Shown: piece by piece, positions 1 to 11,999 of the stretch
Position numbering within the stretch: position 1 is the first letter of the stretch
How the letters are laid out: every line of letters starts with the position of its first letter
DNA from: Plutella xylostella
Lineage: Eukaryota > Arthropoda > Insecta > Lepidoptera > Plutellidae
DNA: 64,000 nucleotides
Assembly (NCBI RefSeq): GCF_932276165.1
Contig: NC_063988.1
Coordinates: forward strand, 7,502,001 to 7,566,000
Reading direction: 5' to 3'
Made by a program: the position numbers and the translations under genes
Notes under the pieces: model-generated
What the model saw: the letters and a program-made list of their open reading frames with translations, nothing else
Database searches by the model: none
Told to the model about the DNA's origin: nothing

Positions 1-620
1 TAGATTAATTATAGTACCTATGTATAAGCTTGAAATATTATGTCGCAGACAAAGTAAACAAAAAAACTACAGTCAACAATGAGCGAGCGTAGAATCTCGG
101 AGATGCGTTAAAAAGTAAGAGGACGACCAGACTTTATTACGTTCCAGTAAATTCATCATTGATTTAGTAACGGAAATTTTACTCCGCACATTCTCTTGTG
201 CAAAAGTCATGGATCGTGTCGCAACAACATTTGTCGTATAATGTTGTTAACGCAACACCCATTTAGCGAATCACAATTTCTATATATCGAAAAATGTTTA
301 TGTGTGAACGCTGTAAGAGGCATCTTTCTTCGGTTATGCAAGAGGGGTCACAGCCGTGTTGCGTCACACGTGTCGCGATACGGTGAAAACTATACTTTCT
401 ACCAAACAAATACGTGTTTTACTACTTATGACCACATTATCATTATTAACAGAATTTATTGGCCATTTTTGGCTACTTTATGACCACTTTATGTTTCTTT
501 TGTGCTTACAAACGGTTATTATCGGAAAAGACATGCTACTCATTTATGTAAAGAAGGTAAAAGTTTGTTGGCTAAGCTCGTACGAGCGGTATAAAGAAAA
601 GAGAGGAATTGTTTTAGTTT
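1..620. other. AT-rich flank, no gene seen
   Basis: Two overlapping plus-strand open frames lie at 196-724, but they have low-complexity AT-driven composition, no family motif and no splice context. I see nothing supportable here except DNA downstream of the minus-strand cuticle gene. Confidence 0.6.
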
Positions 621-626
621 ATCAAT

Positions 627-632
627 TTTATT
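627..632 (-). terminator. putative polyadenylation signal of the Tweedle gene
   Basis: The minus strand reads AATAAA about 145 bases past the stop codon of the Tweedle gene. Position and hexamer fit a 3'UTR end, but no cleavage site can be confirmed. Confidence 0.4.
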
Positions 633-777
633 CAAAAATATTTATCATACAACTAAAATTACACATTAAAATTACTATTTACATAAATACATTTAGGCAC
701 CGTAATTTTTTTCTCTACTTATAAACTATACGCCGGCAAACTCAGGTATCACATGGGGTGCGCGCGGGGGGCGCCGC

Positions 778-1950
778 TTAGTAGGGGCCGGACTGGCCGG
801 GCGGGCCGTAGGACGAGCTCACGCCCGAGCTGGAGCCTCCGTGTCCTCCACCGATGGAGCCTCCGTGTCCACCTCCGATGGAGCCACCGTGACCGCCGCC
901 AATAGAGCCGCCAGAGATGCCGCCCAGTGAGCCTCCAGACAGACCACCCAGGGAACCTCCCAGGGAGCCGCCGCTGATGCCTCCGCCGATGGACGAGATG
1001 CCTCCGCCGATGGCGCCGCCGGACTCCTTCTGGGTCTTGTACTTGATGAAGTAGACCTCGGGCTTGCTGGGCTGCGTGGGCGCGGCGGTGGGGATGGTGA
1101 TGTCGGGCTGCTCGTCGGGCTTCTTCACCAGCACGTAGACCAGGGTCTTCTCCTCGTTCTGGGCCTGCGCGGGGATGATGGGCGCGACGGGCGCGGGCGG
1201 GGACGGCGCTTTGATGAAGATGATCTTGTAGTGCTTCTGGGGCACGCCGCCGCCTCCGATCACTTGCGGGCGCTGCTCTTCAGGTTCTGGGGGCGGTACG
1301 TGGACGTAGATGTGCTTCTGCACAATGGGGGCGCCACCGAAGCTACCGCCTCCGAAGCCTCCGGACGAGAATCCACCGGACGAGAACCCGCCGCTGCTGC
1401 CGCCGGACGAGAAGCCGCCGCCGCCGCTGGAGAAGCCGCCGCCGCCGATGCCGCCGCCGATACCGAAGCTGCTGGAGCTCAGGCCGCCGCTCGAGAAGCC
1501 GCCCCCGTGGCCGCCTCCGTGGCCGCCCCCGAAGCCACCCCCGTGGCCGCCGCCGCCCCCGCTGGAGAAGCCGCCCCCGTGGCCGCCGCCGCCGCCGGGC
1601 GCGCTGTAGCTGTAGCCCGCCTCCGGCCGAGCCGAGCCGAGTGCCGCTACGGCTGCTAATACCTGATACCAAAAAAACAAACGCTCAGTTACAATGATCG
1701 GCGACGATTCACACTTCCGCCACGCTATTATCTCGATTGCTGCCGGTCCTCGGAGAAAGACTGTCACTTTAATGCAAATCCAATCAGCGATGGTGACGAT
1801 CGCATTGGCGGAACACTTCCAATGGCCACTTGAAACGTAAACAGGCACTTTCATCCCGGGCGAGGAGCAATCGAGACAATAGTCGAGGAAGCACTGGGGT
1901 CACAGTTCACTACACTTTCACATCACGGTACCTACCAAGAACGCTTTCAT
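778..1950 (-). CDS. Tweedle-type cuticular protein, two exons, complete
   Basis: Structural cuticle protein of the Tweedle family (DUF243), expected to be secreted by epidermis and bound into chitinous cuticle. Exon 1 is 1936-1950 (five codons, MKAFL); exon 2 is 1662-778. The 273-bp intron has a GTAGGT donor and a GGTATCAG acceptor and is phase 0. Joining them gives 299 residues. Residues 1-16 (MKAFLVLAAVAALGSA) form a clean signal peptide, which is why this start was chosen over a longer single-frame reading that runs through the intron. Residues 24-115 are Gly/Ser/His-rich repeats (GGFSSGG, GHGGG). Residues 116-218 are the Tweedle core, with the blocks KHIYVHVPPPEPEE, KHYKIIFIKAP, EEKTLVYVLVKK and PEVYFIKYK. 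The tail is GGSLGG/GGSIGGGHGG repeats. The coding region is far more GC-rich than its surroundings. The family assignment is strong; the individual member cannot be named from sequence alone. Confidence 0.9.
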
Positions 1951-1978
1951 GTTGTGTCACGGAGCGGCGCGGGTCGAA

Positions 1979-2012
1979 TGATGTGCTCTCCGAGCGACCG
2001 CCGGCTTTTATA
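1979..2012 (-). promoter_or_regulatory. TATA box and initiator of the Tweedle gene
   Basis: The minus strand has TATAAAAG at 2012-2005 and a TCATTC initiator-like site around 1981-1976, about 33 bases downstream. The start codon follows at 1950, implying a 5'UTR of roughly 30 bases. This is typical of highly expressed insect cuticle genes. Confidence 0.65.
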
Positions 2013-2870
2013 CGCGAGCCACCGCTCTCCCTGACTCCCTCGGTGCATAATTCGGCCTTCGGGCCATAGGTACGAGAATTATGAATTTAATGACACCCGT
2101 CGAACACATCTTCAGTGAAATGTAGATCTTGGATCGCCACTGCAGCGCGGGCACTCCAGGGGGACATCCCATTGTTTGCACTTTTCACTCCTGCACTATT
2201 GAAATAACACCGGACCATGATAAGTTGCAGTCACTTTCTTTCCACACACTTTACTTGCCAGGAAGTACGCGAACCTTTCAATATTTCTTCAGTTTCGAAG
2301 AGAATGTGAGTGTAAGAGTGAGATTTCGTAACATTTGCTAATAGTAAAGTAAATAGAATGATAAAGGATGGGAAAGTAAGTGAGGTGATTGGTGTTAAGA
2401 GGTGGTGTACTGTTTCACTTGTAGAGGCATCTCGCAAATTGTTTCCGACTTTCCTTATCAACGTTCTCCTTCATGAATAAAGATGGCTTCATCCTTTCGA
2501 TATAATCAATGTTGATCTTCAAAAAGTAGACGCGTTAGAAAGTTCAGATATTATGTTCTTTATTTTATTTTGATGATGCATTTAAATATTTGTCTATAAA
2601 CTTTTAACCACAGATTAGAACTTGGGACATTGTGTTTAAAAAATATGTTTCTTAATATTTCGAAAGCATTACAGAAATTATGGTAATAAGATAACAAACG
2701 CAATAAAAACTGTTTTGTATACCTATAGTATGGAAATTATAAATAATAATTTATAGTTATATGACACGAACAAAATATTTATATTTTCTTACAAAAATGA
2801 AGCTTTGAAGCAACAATTAACATAAGCTTAGGTTGATACGATGTCGTCTGAATGCGAGTTCGCCGAGGAA
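2013..2870. other. upstream flank of Tweedle gene, nothing recognised
   Basis: Probably contains cis-regulatory DNA of the cuticle gene, but no specific site could be supported. The open frames here are short and without motifs. Confidence 0.4.
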
Positions 2871-2875
2871 TATAC

Positions 2876-3045
2876 CTCCAGTTCTATTCTATTCTATTCT
2901 GAGAGGAGGCGAAGCTCCTTTACGTGGCTCTCTCGAGTGGAACCTTTGTATACATATCCCCTTAATTTCAGCTCAGCCAGCCTAGCTCCCGAGTAAACTG
3001 GAGCCGCAAGCCTGGGTGTTCCAATAACCAATTTTGAAATTCTGA
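2876..3045. repeat. (ATTCT)n microsatellite with adjacent interspersed-repeat-like segment
   Basis: Several ATTCT units sit at about 2880-2900, followed by a moderately GC-rich block (about 2900-3030) unlike the flanks. On the minus strand the ATTCT array would be a 3' tail, which suggests a SINE-like insertion, but no tRNA-type promoter boxes are visible, so the class is uncertain. Confidence 0.35.
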
Positions 3046-3054
3046 TTTAAGTTT

Positions 3055-3122
3055 TGGGCTTAGATATAACATGCTGCACACGTAGGTTTCGGCTTAGTAT
3101 ACCCTTTTTGCAACACCCTGTA
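3055..3122. repeat. MITE end (tail TTTTGCAACACCCTGTA)
   Basis: The motif 'cggcttagtataccctttttgcaacaccctgta' ends here (written in parts: CGGCTTAGTATACCC then TTTTTGCAACACCCTGTA). The same terminal motif recurs near 4175-4225, 11653-11835 and 21630-21690. This is one end only; the partner end is not evident. Confidence 0.4.
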
Positions 3123-4670
3123 CCTAAATATAACGAATAGAGCTTAACTCTTCCCGCGAAGAGTTAAGCTTAAGACATAAACATAATCATGAAAACTTAT
3201 GTATCATCCTTATGTTGAGAGGGTTATTAACAGTTTTGTAGTAATCTGTCTGGTCGTGCAACTCTACCTGAATATTTCGTAATTAGTCAAAACATTATTA
3301 ACTAGATAAGATTTATAGTTCGCGAGTCTTCTTCGTGAGTGATTTATTCACTCAGATAACTATTTTATAAGTTTTTATCTCAATCTTGCCAGCGCTCAGA
3401 CGGTCGCAGCCAAAAGTGGAGTAGTCGAGTAAGTAATTGTGAAGTAAGTTTGACTAAGTAGTCCGTGGGAACAGAACGCATCTTTAAGGCAACTTTTTAA
3501 ATTAATTATTTAGCACCTCTATTTAATGGTCCCAATAATTATGATGTACCTACAATATCTGTAAGACCACCACTTATTCAAAGGACAAGACATACTTTAT
3601 AGACATATTTTAATTAGGTTTGTACAGTTTACTGCGTTATTTTGTTAAGTACTTTTTTTTTAAGTTATTGGGGAAATGTAAACAGATTGATAAGTACGAC
3701 TACCTACGACTTAAGATCGCACGATCGATCCGCTTTGACGAACTCTGCATTTCTTTCTATATTAACATCTCGGGCCTTTCCAAATGGTAGTTGGTGAAGT
3801 TTATTTTTTATATTTTCAAAGTTATCATAAATTATAATAACACTTGTAATCTACTAATCCGATAATCTAAACTTCAACAACATCAATTTGATTATCAGCG
3901 AATCTAATTGTTTCAGATGTAGCTATAATTCCGAAACATAAGTTTTGCAATAAAAATTTGAACGCTCTAAAAAAAATATTGCGAAATAGAATGTGTCATT
4001 TAGTCATTTCTCGGTGTTAGGTCGAGAATTACTTAAAACTTGGAGTGTCAGCCGTGACCTTTCACCAGCCTCGAGGTCTTCGGAGACCGACGAGCAACGT
4101 GACACGTGAACTTAGTTTTCAGGCATCACGATATGTAGTCTTAGAATAAAAGTTATTTAGAATGACCTGCAAAGTTACCCCATTTCGGCTCACTAGGTAC
4201 ACCATATTTGCAACACCCTGTAGAGTGGAACATACATATCGTGATCCTGAAACCTAACTTAATAAAATCATATAGGGATTAGGCACAATAGTTTTAATCC
4301 AACCTCAAATTTTCAAACATTGTGTTCGGTAGTTTACCTAATGCACTAACCTGGGCTATATGTTACATGATGAAAACAGAAGCCCTGCCTGCGATTGTTT
4401 GGCAAACAGATTTGTGCAATAACCTGGAAGTACATAATATAATAACCCGGCTGTAGTGGTACGAAACGTGGGCGTATTAAAGTACCGTCGTAATAAGATG
4501 TAAAAGTTAAAACTTGGTAAAATTTAGAGCTTTATCTTCACCATTACCATTGAATCAGTGGTTGTAACTGTTTAAATAGGTAGGTACATATTTAAGTTTA
4601 CGGTAAGTACAGATTACTTTGTTAATGGTGGTAATTGTAACTGTGCAGATTTGATAATACATAGTAGCAC
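3123..4670. other. non-coding, AT-rich; one hairpin and one MITE end
   Basis: No gene is visible. It contains a 13-bp-stem hairpin at 3141-3170 and another copy of the MITE end motif around 4175-4225 (TTTCGGCTCACTAGG, then TTTGCAACACCCTGTA). Confidence 0.4.
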
Positions 4671-4674
4671 GGGT

Positions 4675-4975
4675 AATCATCATGTCCCCACTCCTGGGGC
4701 ACGGGTCTCCTTCCAATGAAGGAAGGGTCTAGGCCTAGAGCGGGCCTAGTGCGGGTTGGTGGACCCCAACACAAGCAAGCTTATGCTGAGAGAGTTGTCG
4801 GGTAAGTGGGCAACCCGACTGTCAGATGTTTTCAAGCCGCCCGAAGGCGTCTGACTAGGCTTAACGACTAACTGCTGCCGAAGCAGCAACCGGGACCCAC
4901 GGCTTAACGTGCCTTCCAGACAGAACTATTAGGCAAAAAATTACTCTCCGCAATTTTTGACACAGGCATGGTACA
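4675..4975. repeat. interspersed repeat, family A copy 1
   Basis: The block beginning with a CCCCACTCCTGGGGCACGGG-type head and containing GTAAGTGGGCAACCCGACTG and CTGCCGAAGCAGCAACC is shared with 9785-10170 and 37718-37945. It is a dispersed lepidopteran-type repeat of unknown class. Internal indels separate the copies, so it is not recently amplified. Confidence 0.65.
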
Positions 4976-5575
4976 TCTTATTCTTCTTCATTTTCTACTA
5001 GTAAGTACTTCTAGTAAAAGAAAAAATCTAATCTTTTAACTGTCGCAGATTTTTTGGTCCATTGCAAAGTTATCATTCTCCCACTCTACCAATTCCATTA
5101 AAACGTTGTAAGAAGGTTTAGCTAAGAAAAACGGCCATTAAACGGGCGACCTCTTTGTATCGGTTCTAGTAGAGTTGTGAGGAACAATTATGGGCAGTGT
5201 GTGCAACGGCGACGGGTCAGAGTGAGCGGTGAACGTATACGATTTGCAATCAGACATCTTGATCATTATAAGAATTTGTTATTCAAATCTATTTGATTTG
5301 GGCACAACGGGTAAATGAGATATGCAATTGTTTGTGACTTTCTGACTTCACAGATCGGCTCTGCTGCGACAATAGCTTAGACAGTTGGTACTCGTATGTA
5401 TATAATGTATCTGTTTATTATATCGTGCGAAAGCTTTGTGCGCTAATTAAATATATCTATGTATATAAATTGAAAGCTCACTGTACTCAGTGTTTTCTTA
5501 TTTATTTAATAGTATGTTAGAATAATAATACCAAAATACATTGAATTAGGTTCTGTAAGTCATAAAACTCATACA
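4976..5575. other. non-coding, nothing recognised
   Basis: AT-rich sequence between a dispersed repeat and a non-LTR element; no coding potential, RNA gene or clear repeat seen. Confidence 0.4.
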
Positions 5576-5579
5576 TAGG

Positions 5580-7014
5580 TATTTGTAAAGTAAAGTAAAG
5601 TAAGTAAGTAAAATCATTTATTTGTTCTAGAATTTGGGTACATGAAAAGGTGTTATATACATAGTTGGATCCATCAAATTCAGCCCTATGGGCGTACAAA
5701 TATTTACAATAATTACCTTAATCTATTAAAAAAACTATTACAGTAGGTATTAATTATGACAAGAATAATATATACAAAAATATCAAATCATTAATTATTC
5801 ATTAAAAAATTCATTAATTGAGTAAAAACAATTGGACATTAAATATTTTTCTACTTTACTTTTGAATATTTCTATTTTTAAAGTTTTAAATTCATCAGGC
5901 AACTTATTATACACTCGTATGCACATACAGTACACATTGTTTTTATACAATTCTAATTTAGAGGTAGGAAAGTATAATTTATGTTTATATCGTTCACCAG
6001 TACGACTGTTCATTTCCTTTTTTGTTTTAAATATTTCCGGGTGCTGTTTAACAAATAAACAGATCTCTTGGATGTAAATGCATGGAAGTGGCAAAATATT
6101 TAGCTTCTTAAATAATGGTTTACAGGAATCCCTATAGTTAGCCAAGCACAACGATCTAATACACTTCTTTTGTGCTTTAAAAGTGCGGTCTACGTCTACT
6201 GAGTTTCCCCATATAATGATTCCGTATCGAAGTACTGAGCCTATATAGCCATGATAAGCACTAAGGGCGGCCTTCTTTGAAACTGTTTGCCTAATATTTT
6301 TCAATGCATATAAAAATTTGTCTATTTTAGTACATACCATTTGTATGTGCTCCTTCCAACTACAGTTCTTATCAAAGATTATACCTAAAAATTTTGTAGA
6401 TTTTACTTCTTCTAGAGTTTCGTTTTTGTATTTAATTTTTAATGGTTCGATTCTTGCATTATAAGTACTAAATTGAATTAATTGTGTTTTATTTATATTT
6501 ACATTTAAATTATTATATTCTAACCATCTAATGACTTGTTTTAGGACCTTGTTTATTTCGATGTGAAAAGTTTCCTTGTTAGTGCACTCAATTGCTACTG
6601 TAGTATCATCAGCGTACAGTATGCTTGTATGTTCAATATTTAAAGGTAGATCATTAATATATAGAAGAAATAGCAGGGGTCCAAGAATGCTTCCTTGGGG
6701 CACACCATGTTTTATTTCTCTATATTCTGATCTGAAAGATTTTCTTATATTATTTTCCGTGTTATTAATTTCAACGCATTGTACTCTATCTGATAAGTAA
6801 CTCTCTATCCATTTATATGCGTTACCCCTAATTCCATACTTATATAGTTTTTGAAGAAGTTTTTGATGGGATACAAAATCGAAAGCCTTACTCATATCCA
6901 GAAAAAGTCCCGCGATAGGTTGACTTCTATTAAGGCTTTCCATTATTTCTTTAACTAAAGAAAAACAGGCAAAAGTTGTTGAGAATTTTTTCCGAAATCC
7001 AAACTGCTTTGTAT
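5580..7014 (-). mobile_element. 5'-truncated non-LTR retrotransposon (CR1/Jockey-like)
   Basis: Minus-strand LINE fragment consisting of the C-terminal part of a reverse transcriptase ORF and a short 3'UTR. The recognisable frame begins at about 7014 (QFGFRKKFSTTFA, the usual block just before RT motif A). It is preceded in frame by a stop, so the element was truncated there, the normal outcome of target-primed reverse transcription. The 3' end on the minus strand finishes with (ACTT/ACTTT)n at about 5585-5610, a typical microsatellite tail. No target duplication was identified. Family placement is by motif style only. Confidence 0.8.
5795..6943 (-). CDS. partial reverse transcriptase of the non-LTR element
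   Basis: A 382-codon open frame that continues open upstream to about 7014 without a stop; the ATG at 6943 is internal rather than the true start. It shows RT motif A (GLFLDMSKAFDFV, with catalytic Asp), the HGVPQGSILGPLLF block, the catalytic YADD box, and the downstream TKFLGI/W-HI thumb region. After the RT come about 150 residues of the usual C-terminal extension, ending in YNKLPDEFKTLKIEIFKSKV. No RNase H is present. The endonuclease half and ORF1 are missing, so the copy cannot be autonomous although the surviving frame is intact, which suggests a fairly recent insertion. Confidence 0.85.
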   Translation of the reverse strand: MESLNRSQPIAGLFLDMSKAFDFVSHQKLLQKLYKYGIRGNAYKWIESYLSDRVQCVEINNTENNIRKSFRSEYREIKHGVPQGSILGPLLFLLYINDLPLNIEHTSILYADDTTVAIECTNKETFHIEINKVLKQVIRWLEYNNLNVNINKTQLIQFSTYNARIEPLKIKYKNETLEEVKSTKFLGIIFDKNCSWKEHIQMVCTKIDKFLYALKNIRQTVSKKAALSAYHGYIGSVLRYGIIIWGNSVDVDRTFKAQKKCIRSLCLANYRDSCKPLFKKLNILPLPCIYIQEICLFVKQHPEIFKTKKEMNSRTGERYKHKLYFPTSKLELYKNNVYCMCIRVYNKLPDEFKTLKIEIFKSKVEKYLMSNCFYSINEFFNE

Positions 7015-9780
7015 GTCAGTATTTATATTCTACTATTAAAAAATAGCGTACACTCACCCAAATGTTACATAATAAATTACGCCAAATTATTATGTATGAA
7101 AGCAGTGAATTCTCAATATATTACTTGCATATTCGAAAGGTCAACATATTGGCAGACAGTGGAGAAATTTACTTCAATGAGTTAAATACATATTTTTTAT
7201 GTAATAACGTAAGTGGGCTTCACTCGCAGATCATAGCTTGTTTGCTTATTAATATTGAACGACTCATGTTCAGCATGATTCGGCTAGAATTAATTATGTA
7301 CATATTTTAAGTACTAAACCCCAGTTCCTCATTAGAGTAAATCTACCTTAACATTCACTTAAGTTCTCAATGGCAATTTGGCCAATCCCAGCGCTGTATG
7401 ACATAACTATTTAAGTTTTGCTTAACTTCGCTGTGATAATGCATTATTATATCAGTGATTAGCCTGTGACTTTTATTTGCTACTATTCATATATTATAAT
7501 ACAAATTATCTTCTCGCCAAAGTTGGTAAAAATAAATGTTTCTCTCGGCTGGATATTGGGCTGCGTCAGCGGTTTTAAGGCCCTCCCAACTTTTATCTGA
7601 TTCTCCACAAAGCTTGGTAAAACCTTTAGTTAAACTTGTGGTCTGCTCTAAATTCCAAGACACAGTACAGTCAGCCTCAAGTCGTCTGGATCTACTTGTT
7701 CCCCTTGTGAACACCTACATTTACAGATCCTTTTCTTGTGAGCATTTCCGCTTTTGAAATAATTATGTAGTTGGTGGTCAGTAACTACGCAAGACTCAGT
7801 GGAAAAATAATTTAACGAACTAAATGAAATCTTTTATGTTTATTTACTTATAAGCTGGAGAAAGAGAAAATGGCAGATAAAAAGGTATAATAACTTGTTT
7901 AAGTGCTTATTTACGACGAAGCTAGTGAAGCTTACATTTCTCGTTCGATTGCCGAAGATAACGCAATCATGTGTGATCATCACATCCCATTCAACGTGTA
8001 TCTAGCATACCTAATATACTAATTATGTTCTTGGAGGGTTTATGTAATCTCACCAATACTTTAACGCGTTGTAGTAGAGGTGGTGGTAGAATGACAAGGC
8101 TTCGATACAACAATAGACAAGTTGTGGTAGAGGTCCATATAAATAATATGTACTTAGTATGTAATATGTAAAAGTTAAGTACATATCTTTTCAAATATTT
8201 GTTTAGAATCGTTATTCATTATTTTAGTACGTATATTTATTTATAGCTATTGTAAACGAATAATAAATGAACGAAGAGCTAGCAGACTCCAATCGGTTAA
8301 TTACATGACAATAATTCATTTCAATTTATAAATTGAGTCGGCCACACTCACTTCAGCTTGGCATATATTACCAAGTTACATAGTTTTTTCCTCATGTAGT
8401 AATCAGATTTACATAAACTCGCTGTTTGTATTAGCTCTAGTACTGGAGTGTAAAGTTACATGTGAATGTATACGATCTATGCGTCTCGCATTGTGACCTA
8501 CATACTACTACATTGTGACTTCCTGATTACATTACCGAACTCATTTGTGGAAAAGCTTTCGTGTTATTCAGTCGCTTAAATACAATTACAATAGATACAG
8601 TGTATTCTAGTTTTGTGGAGAAGGATAGTTCGCTTCTGACTTCCTAAGCTTTGAATATTTCCCACTACGCTGCCGCTGCTCACTACTTGGTGGGTTCACA
8701 CATCTAGATGTGCAAGTTTCATAAGGATTTTCCTTCACTGTAAGAATTATGGTATCATTGTATATTCATTTTAAAGAACAAATAACTCAATGGTACCCAT
8801 AATACCCATAGGTATGTGATGCCCGGGATTTGATGGATTATGAAACATTTTAGAGTAAATTCATACAATATAATATGCAGATGACAGAATAAAAAGTATA
8901 TTTTTTTCGTTTACGTTAACTGTAAATCCTGTACGAATGGTAGAAGTTGCCTGAGTGTTCAAAAACTAAGTAAACCCGAGCTTACGAAACATCATCAATC
9001 ACTCAATTACAGATCTTTACGAAGTCGCAATAATAAACATGTTCATTTTATTTACTTTTAAACGTCTTTTGCAACTAGGTCCATTGCTAAATGCAGTTGG
9101 CAAGAGCTCAACTAGAGTTTGGGGTCACAGGAAGTGGACGATCGATGCAGCTTCATCATCATCAGCCCTAACGCCTAACGATTGCGGGCCTCTATTCAAG
9201 ATAAGGCATCGATTACAATTCTATCTTCCTAACCACAATAACTACGAGTAGATACGCATTCTTATATTTAGCGCCGGCCAATACTTTATGCGTGTGTCAA
9301 ATGCCTACCGTTTGTAGTAAGTACTTACATTTTTTTTTGTGGTAAAGCCATAATTATATAAATCCATTTTTAAGAGTAAGTATGAGTCAAAACAAATTTA
9401 TAAAGATCTCATTACCTACGCAACAGACATGTTATTTTGTCAGTCGTTAGCATTATCCAACATTTTAGATGTCATCTGATTGATTCAACACACAATAAGC
9501 TATCCATCTTTACAGCTTTCACTTCAAAATGTTAACAAGTCCACAGAATTGTGGCCCGTAATGCAATGACTAGTTAAAAAAACTTACATTATGTACTCTG
9601 TGTAAGTTTCGTGGCCTTTACGTTAATTGGTAAAGTTTCGTCTCTTTTAATTAAGTGTCGGTCAATAGCTACTTTTTACCCGAATAAGGAACGATATGTT
9701 TTTATGCGAGATCTGTATTGGTCGTACCTAAAGAGATCGGAGTGTACGGTTAACAATTATTATGGTAGATATTCAATCAT
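7015..9780. other. non-coding, no gene seen
   Basis: About 2.8 kb of AT-rich DNA. The open frames at 7062-7310, 7487-7757 and 9039-9251 are short, lack family motifs and have no supporting splice context. No clear transposon ends were found. Confidence 0.4.
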
Positions 9781-9784
9781 CATC

Positions 9785-10170
9785 ACGATCCATTACGTCC
9801 CCACTGCTGGGGCACGGGTCTCCTTCCAATGAAGGAAGGGTTTAGGCCTAGTCCATCACGCTGGCCAAGTACGGGTTGGTGGACCCCAACACAAGCAAGC
9901 TTGTGCTGAGAGAGTTGTCGGGTAAGTGGGCAACCCGACTGTCAGATGTTTTCAAGCCGCCCGAAGGCCTCTGACTAGGCTTGACGACTGCTGCCGAAGC
10001 AGCAACCGGGACCCACGGCTTAACGTGCCTTCCGAAGCACGGAAGCGTCCAGAAAAGCACCACTTGAAATTGGTCACCCATCCAATGGCTGACCGTGTCA
10101 GTTGTTGCTTAACCTCAGCGATCAGTTACGATCACTGAGGCCCGCTCGACTACGGACGCTTCAATCATCA
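9785..10170. repeat. interspersed repeat, family A copy 2 (longest)
   Basis: The longest of three copies. It runs from a CCACTGCTGGGGCACGGG head through GTAAGTGGGCAACCCGACTG, CCGAAGCAGCAACCGGGACC and GTCAGTTGTTGCTTAACCTC to ACTACGGACGCTTC. Open frames inside are artefacts of GC content. Confidence 0.65.
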
Positions 10171-11120
10171 CCTGTGAAAATAGTGTCGTATTTAGAATCG
10201 TTGTCAATGAAATTCAGTGATGAGGTGTCAAATATTACCTACTGTTAATTTTTAAATGGCGTGAGATGATCCGGCGAGTAACATGCATGAAAAATAGCTT
10301 TTCTCTTTTTATTTCCCACAATTATGATACAGGGTAGAACTTATCTGAGCAACTATCATTATGGAACCGTATAGTCAGTATTATGGGTATTTTGACATAC
10401 CAAGAGGAATATCACCATTAAAATTCCCTCCATCGCACTATTAATCTAATTTCGCACGAATCGTTGACAATATTTAAGATTATTTACTAACCTAAGCGCG
10501 TATGTAAATAGCATTTAACGTTTCAAAAACCTTTACCAGAATACATTAGACGCAATAAAAGTAAACCTCTACAAAGTAAGTGTATGGTTATTGCCGCATT
10601 TCGCCCATTTAACCGCCGTTAGTGGCTTAAACTTATTACACTACGGTCACTGTGTCAGTTCTCGCCTATTATTTAACATTTAGGTAAAAAAAAACAAACA
10701 ATTACCGCCATTATGTAAGTGGAATCAAGGTCGAGTAATAAAGAAGGTGTCAGTTAGCAGCGTCAACCCTCGCCTGGGGAAATTCCTGGGAAGATTGAAA
10801 CACTCTAGCAAGATGAATTGAAAGTCACTAAACCGAAATATATAATTATTCAAGTAGGTATAAAAAGGCAAATTGAACACTGGCCGATAATACTGCTACA
10901 TTTTTGTACTTGAATATACAAGAGCAACAATTGTAAAAATTAGCAATTAAAATAAATTGAATATAGTTTTACTGAACAACAGACAGATAAATAAATAACG
11001 TAAGCAGAATAATGATACTAGGAACCGTGTACAATAGGCGCCTTTATCGCTAAGTGCGATCTCTTACAACCAGTGACTTCTGATATAAAAGCAAAATTGA
11101 TGATGATGATGATGAGTTAG
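10171..11120. other. non-coding, nothing recognised
   Basis: No coding potential or clear repeat boundaries were seen in this AT-rich stretch. Confidence 0.35.
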
Positions 11121-11245
11121 TTACACTTAAGTTTAACTTATAGTAAAATCATATGAAAAAGGATGGCTGAATGAGGAAGGCCAAGGAGGCAGTGTTTCGG
11201 AGCTCCTTAGTAGATAATTACGGGCTGATGGTGATGATTATGAAA
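11121..11245 (+). repeat. decayed RTE-type LINE 3' end
   Basis: The pattern 'GGCTGAATGAGGAAGGCC...GGAGCTCCTTAG...GGGCTGATGGTGATGATTATG' is a degraded match to the RTE C-terminal/3' tail seen more intact at 51208-51390 (AWMRKAEDRVLWRSLGEAYV then TGATGATGATG). Confidence 0.45.
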
Positions 11246-11652
11246 AAAGCTCCCACAAAGCTTCAAACATTTTGCGGTTGAGAGTTGTTCTTCTTACAGG
11301 AAAAAGTACGTAGACCAGTGGTTCCCCATATCTTACTTATCCGTAAATGTCAAAGTTATAATTGAATTTGTAATAATTTGAACATCGCATTCGCACGGAC
11401 CGCGCTTTCCAAACAAATCAGACCCAATCTGAAATTGTACGTAACTTCGTAAATGGGCAAGCGTATTCTAGCATACATGCTGCATGTTACTTAAATCACA
11501 AGATTAGAAAGAGGGCTAGCTAGATAATTTCAGTGGCAACGTAGCCGACACTTAACATAAAACTTTAATGAGAAATTAAAAAATACTGGGTTGCAAAAAT
11601 AAGCACAACACTTTTTATTTCCTTTTTCTTCTCTAAACTATAGTAAGTAGTA

Positions 11653-11835
11653 TACAGGTTGTTGCAAAAAGGGTATGCTAAGTAATGCGAAAAAAATGTT
11701 GTTCACGTGACCTTTTACTATGGAGAACGATTATTTATTTGCGAAATTCCAAAACTCGTAGAACAAAAGTTGTTCAGAATGACCCCCTGAGTAACCGCCT
11801 TTCGGCTTAGCATACCCTTTTTGCAAAATCCTGTA
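11653..11835. mobile_element. 183-bp MITE with ~30-bp TIRs, TA target
   Basis: Both ends read TACAGG..TTGCAAAAAGGGTATGCTAAG in inverted orientation, close to identical over about 30 bases. If the flanking TA is the target duplication, the element fits a Tc1/mariner-type MITE. Other solitary ends of this family lie near 3122, 4225 and 21690. Confidence 0.65.
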
Positions 11836-11999
11836 TTTTAATACGAAAGGGGGTGACCCAATAGACAGTAATTCTGAACAGACTTCGTTCTTTGAAACTT
11901 AAATGCGTAAAAAAATTGTAGGACTCCTGGTTTCAGCAGGATACGTTCAGTATATTATTATATAGTTTTCGCTGTGCTTTCAGTCAGACTAAAGGATTT

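Noticed and set aside
196..724. Two overlapping plus-strand ORFs
   Set aside because: AT-driven composition, no motifs, no support.
1231..1672. Long Ala/Pro/Arg-rich frames on both strands within the Tweedle exon
   Set aside because: They are shadow readings of the Gly-rich repeat; the minus-strand DUF243 frame explains the locus.
1663..1854. Longer single-exon start for the Tweedle gene (MKVPVYVSSGHW...)
   Set aside because: That stretch has intron signals at both sides and no signal peptide; the spliced MKAFL start gives a perfect signal sequence and follows a TATA box.
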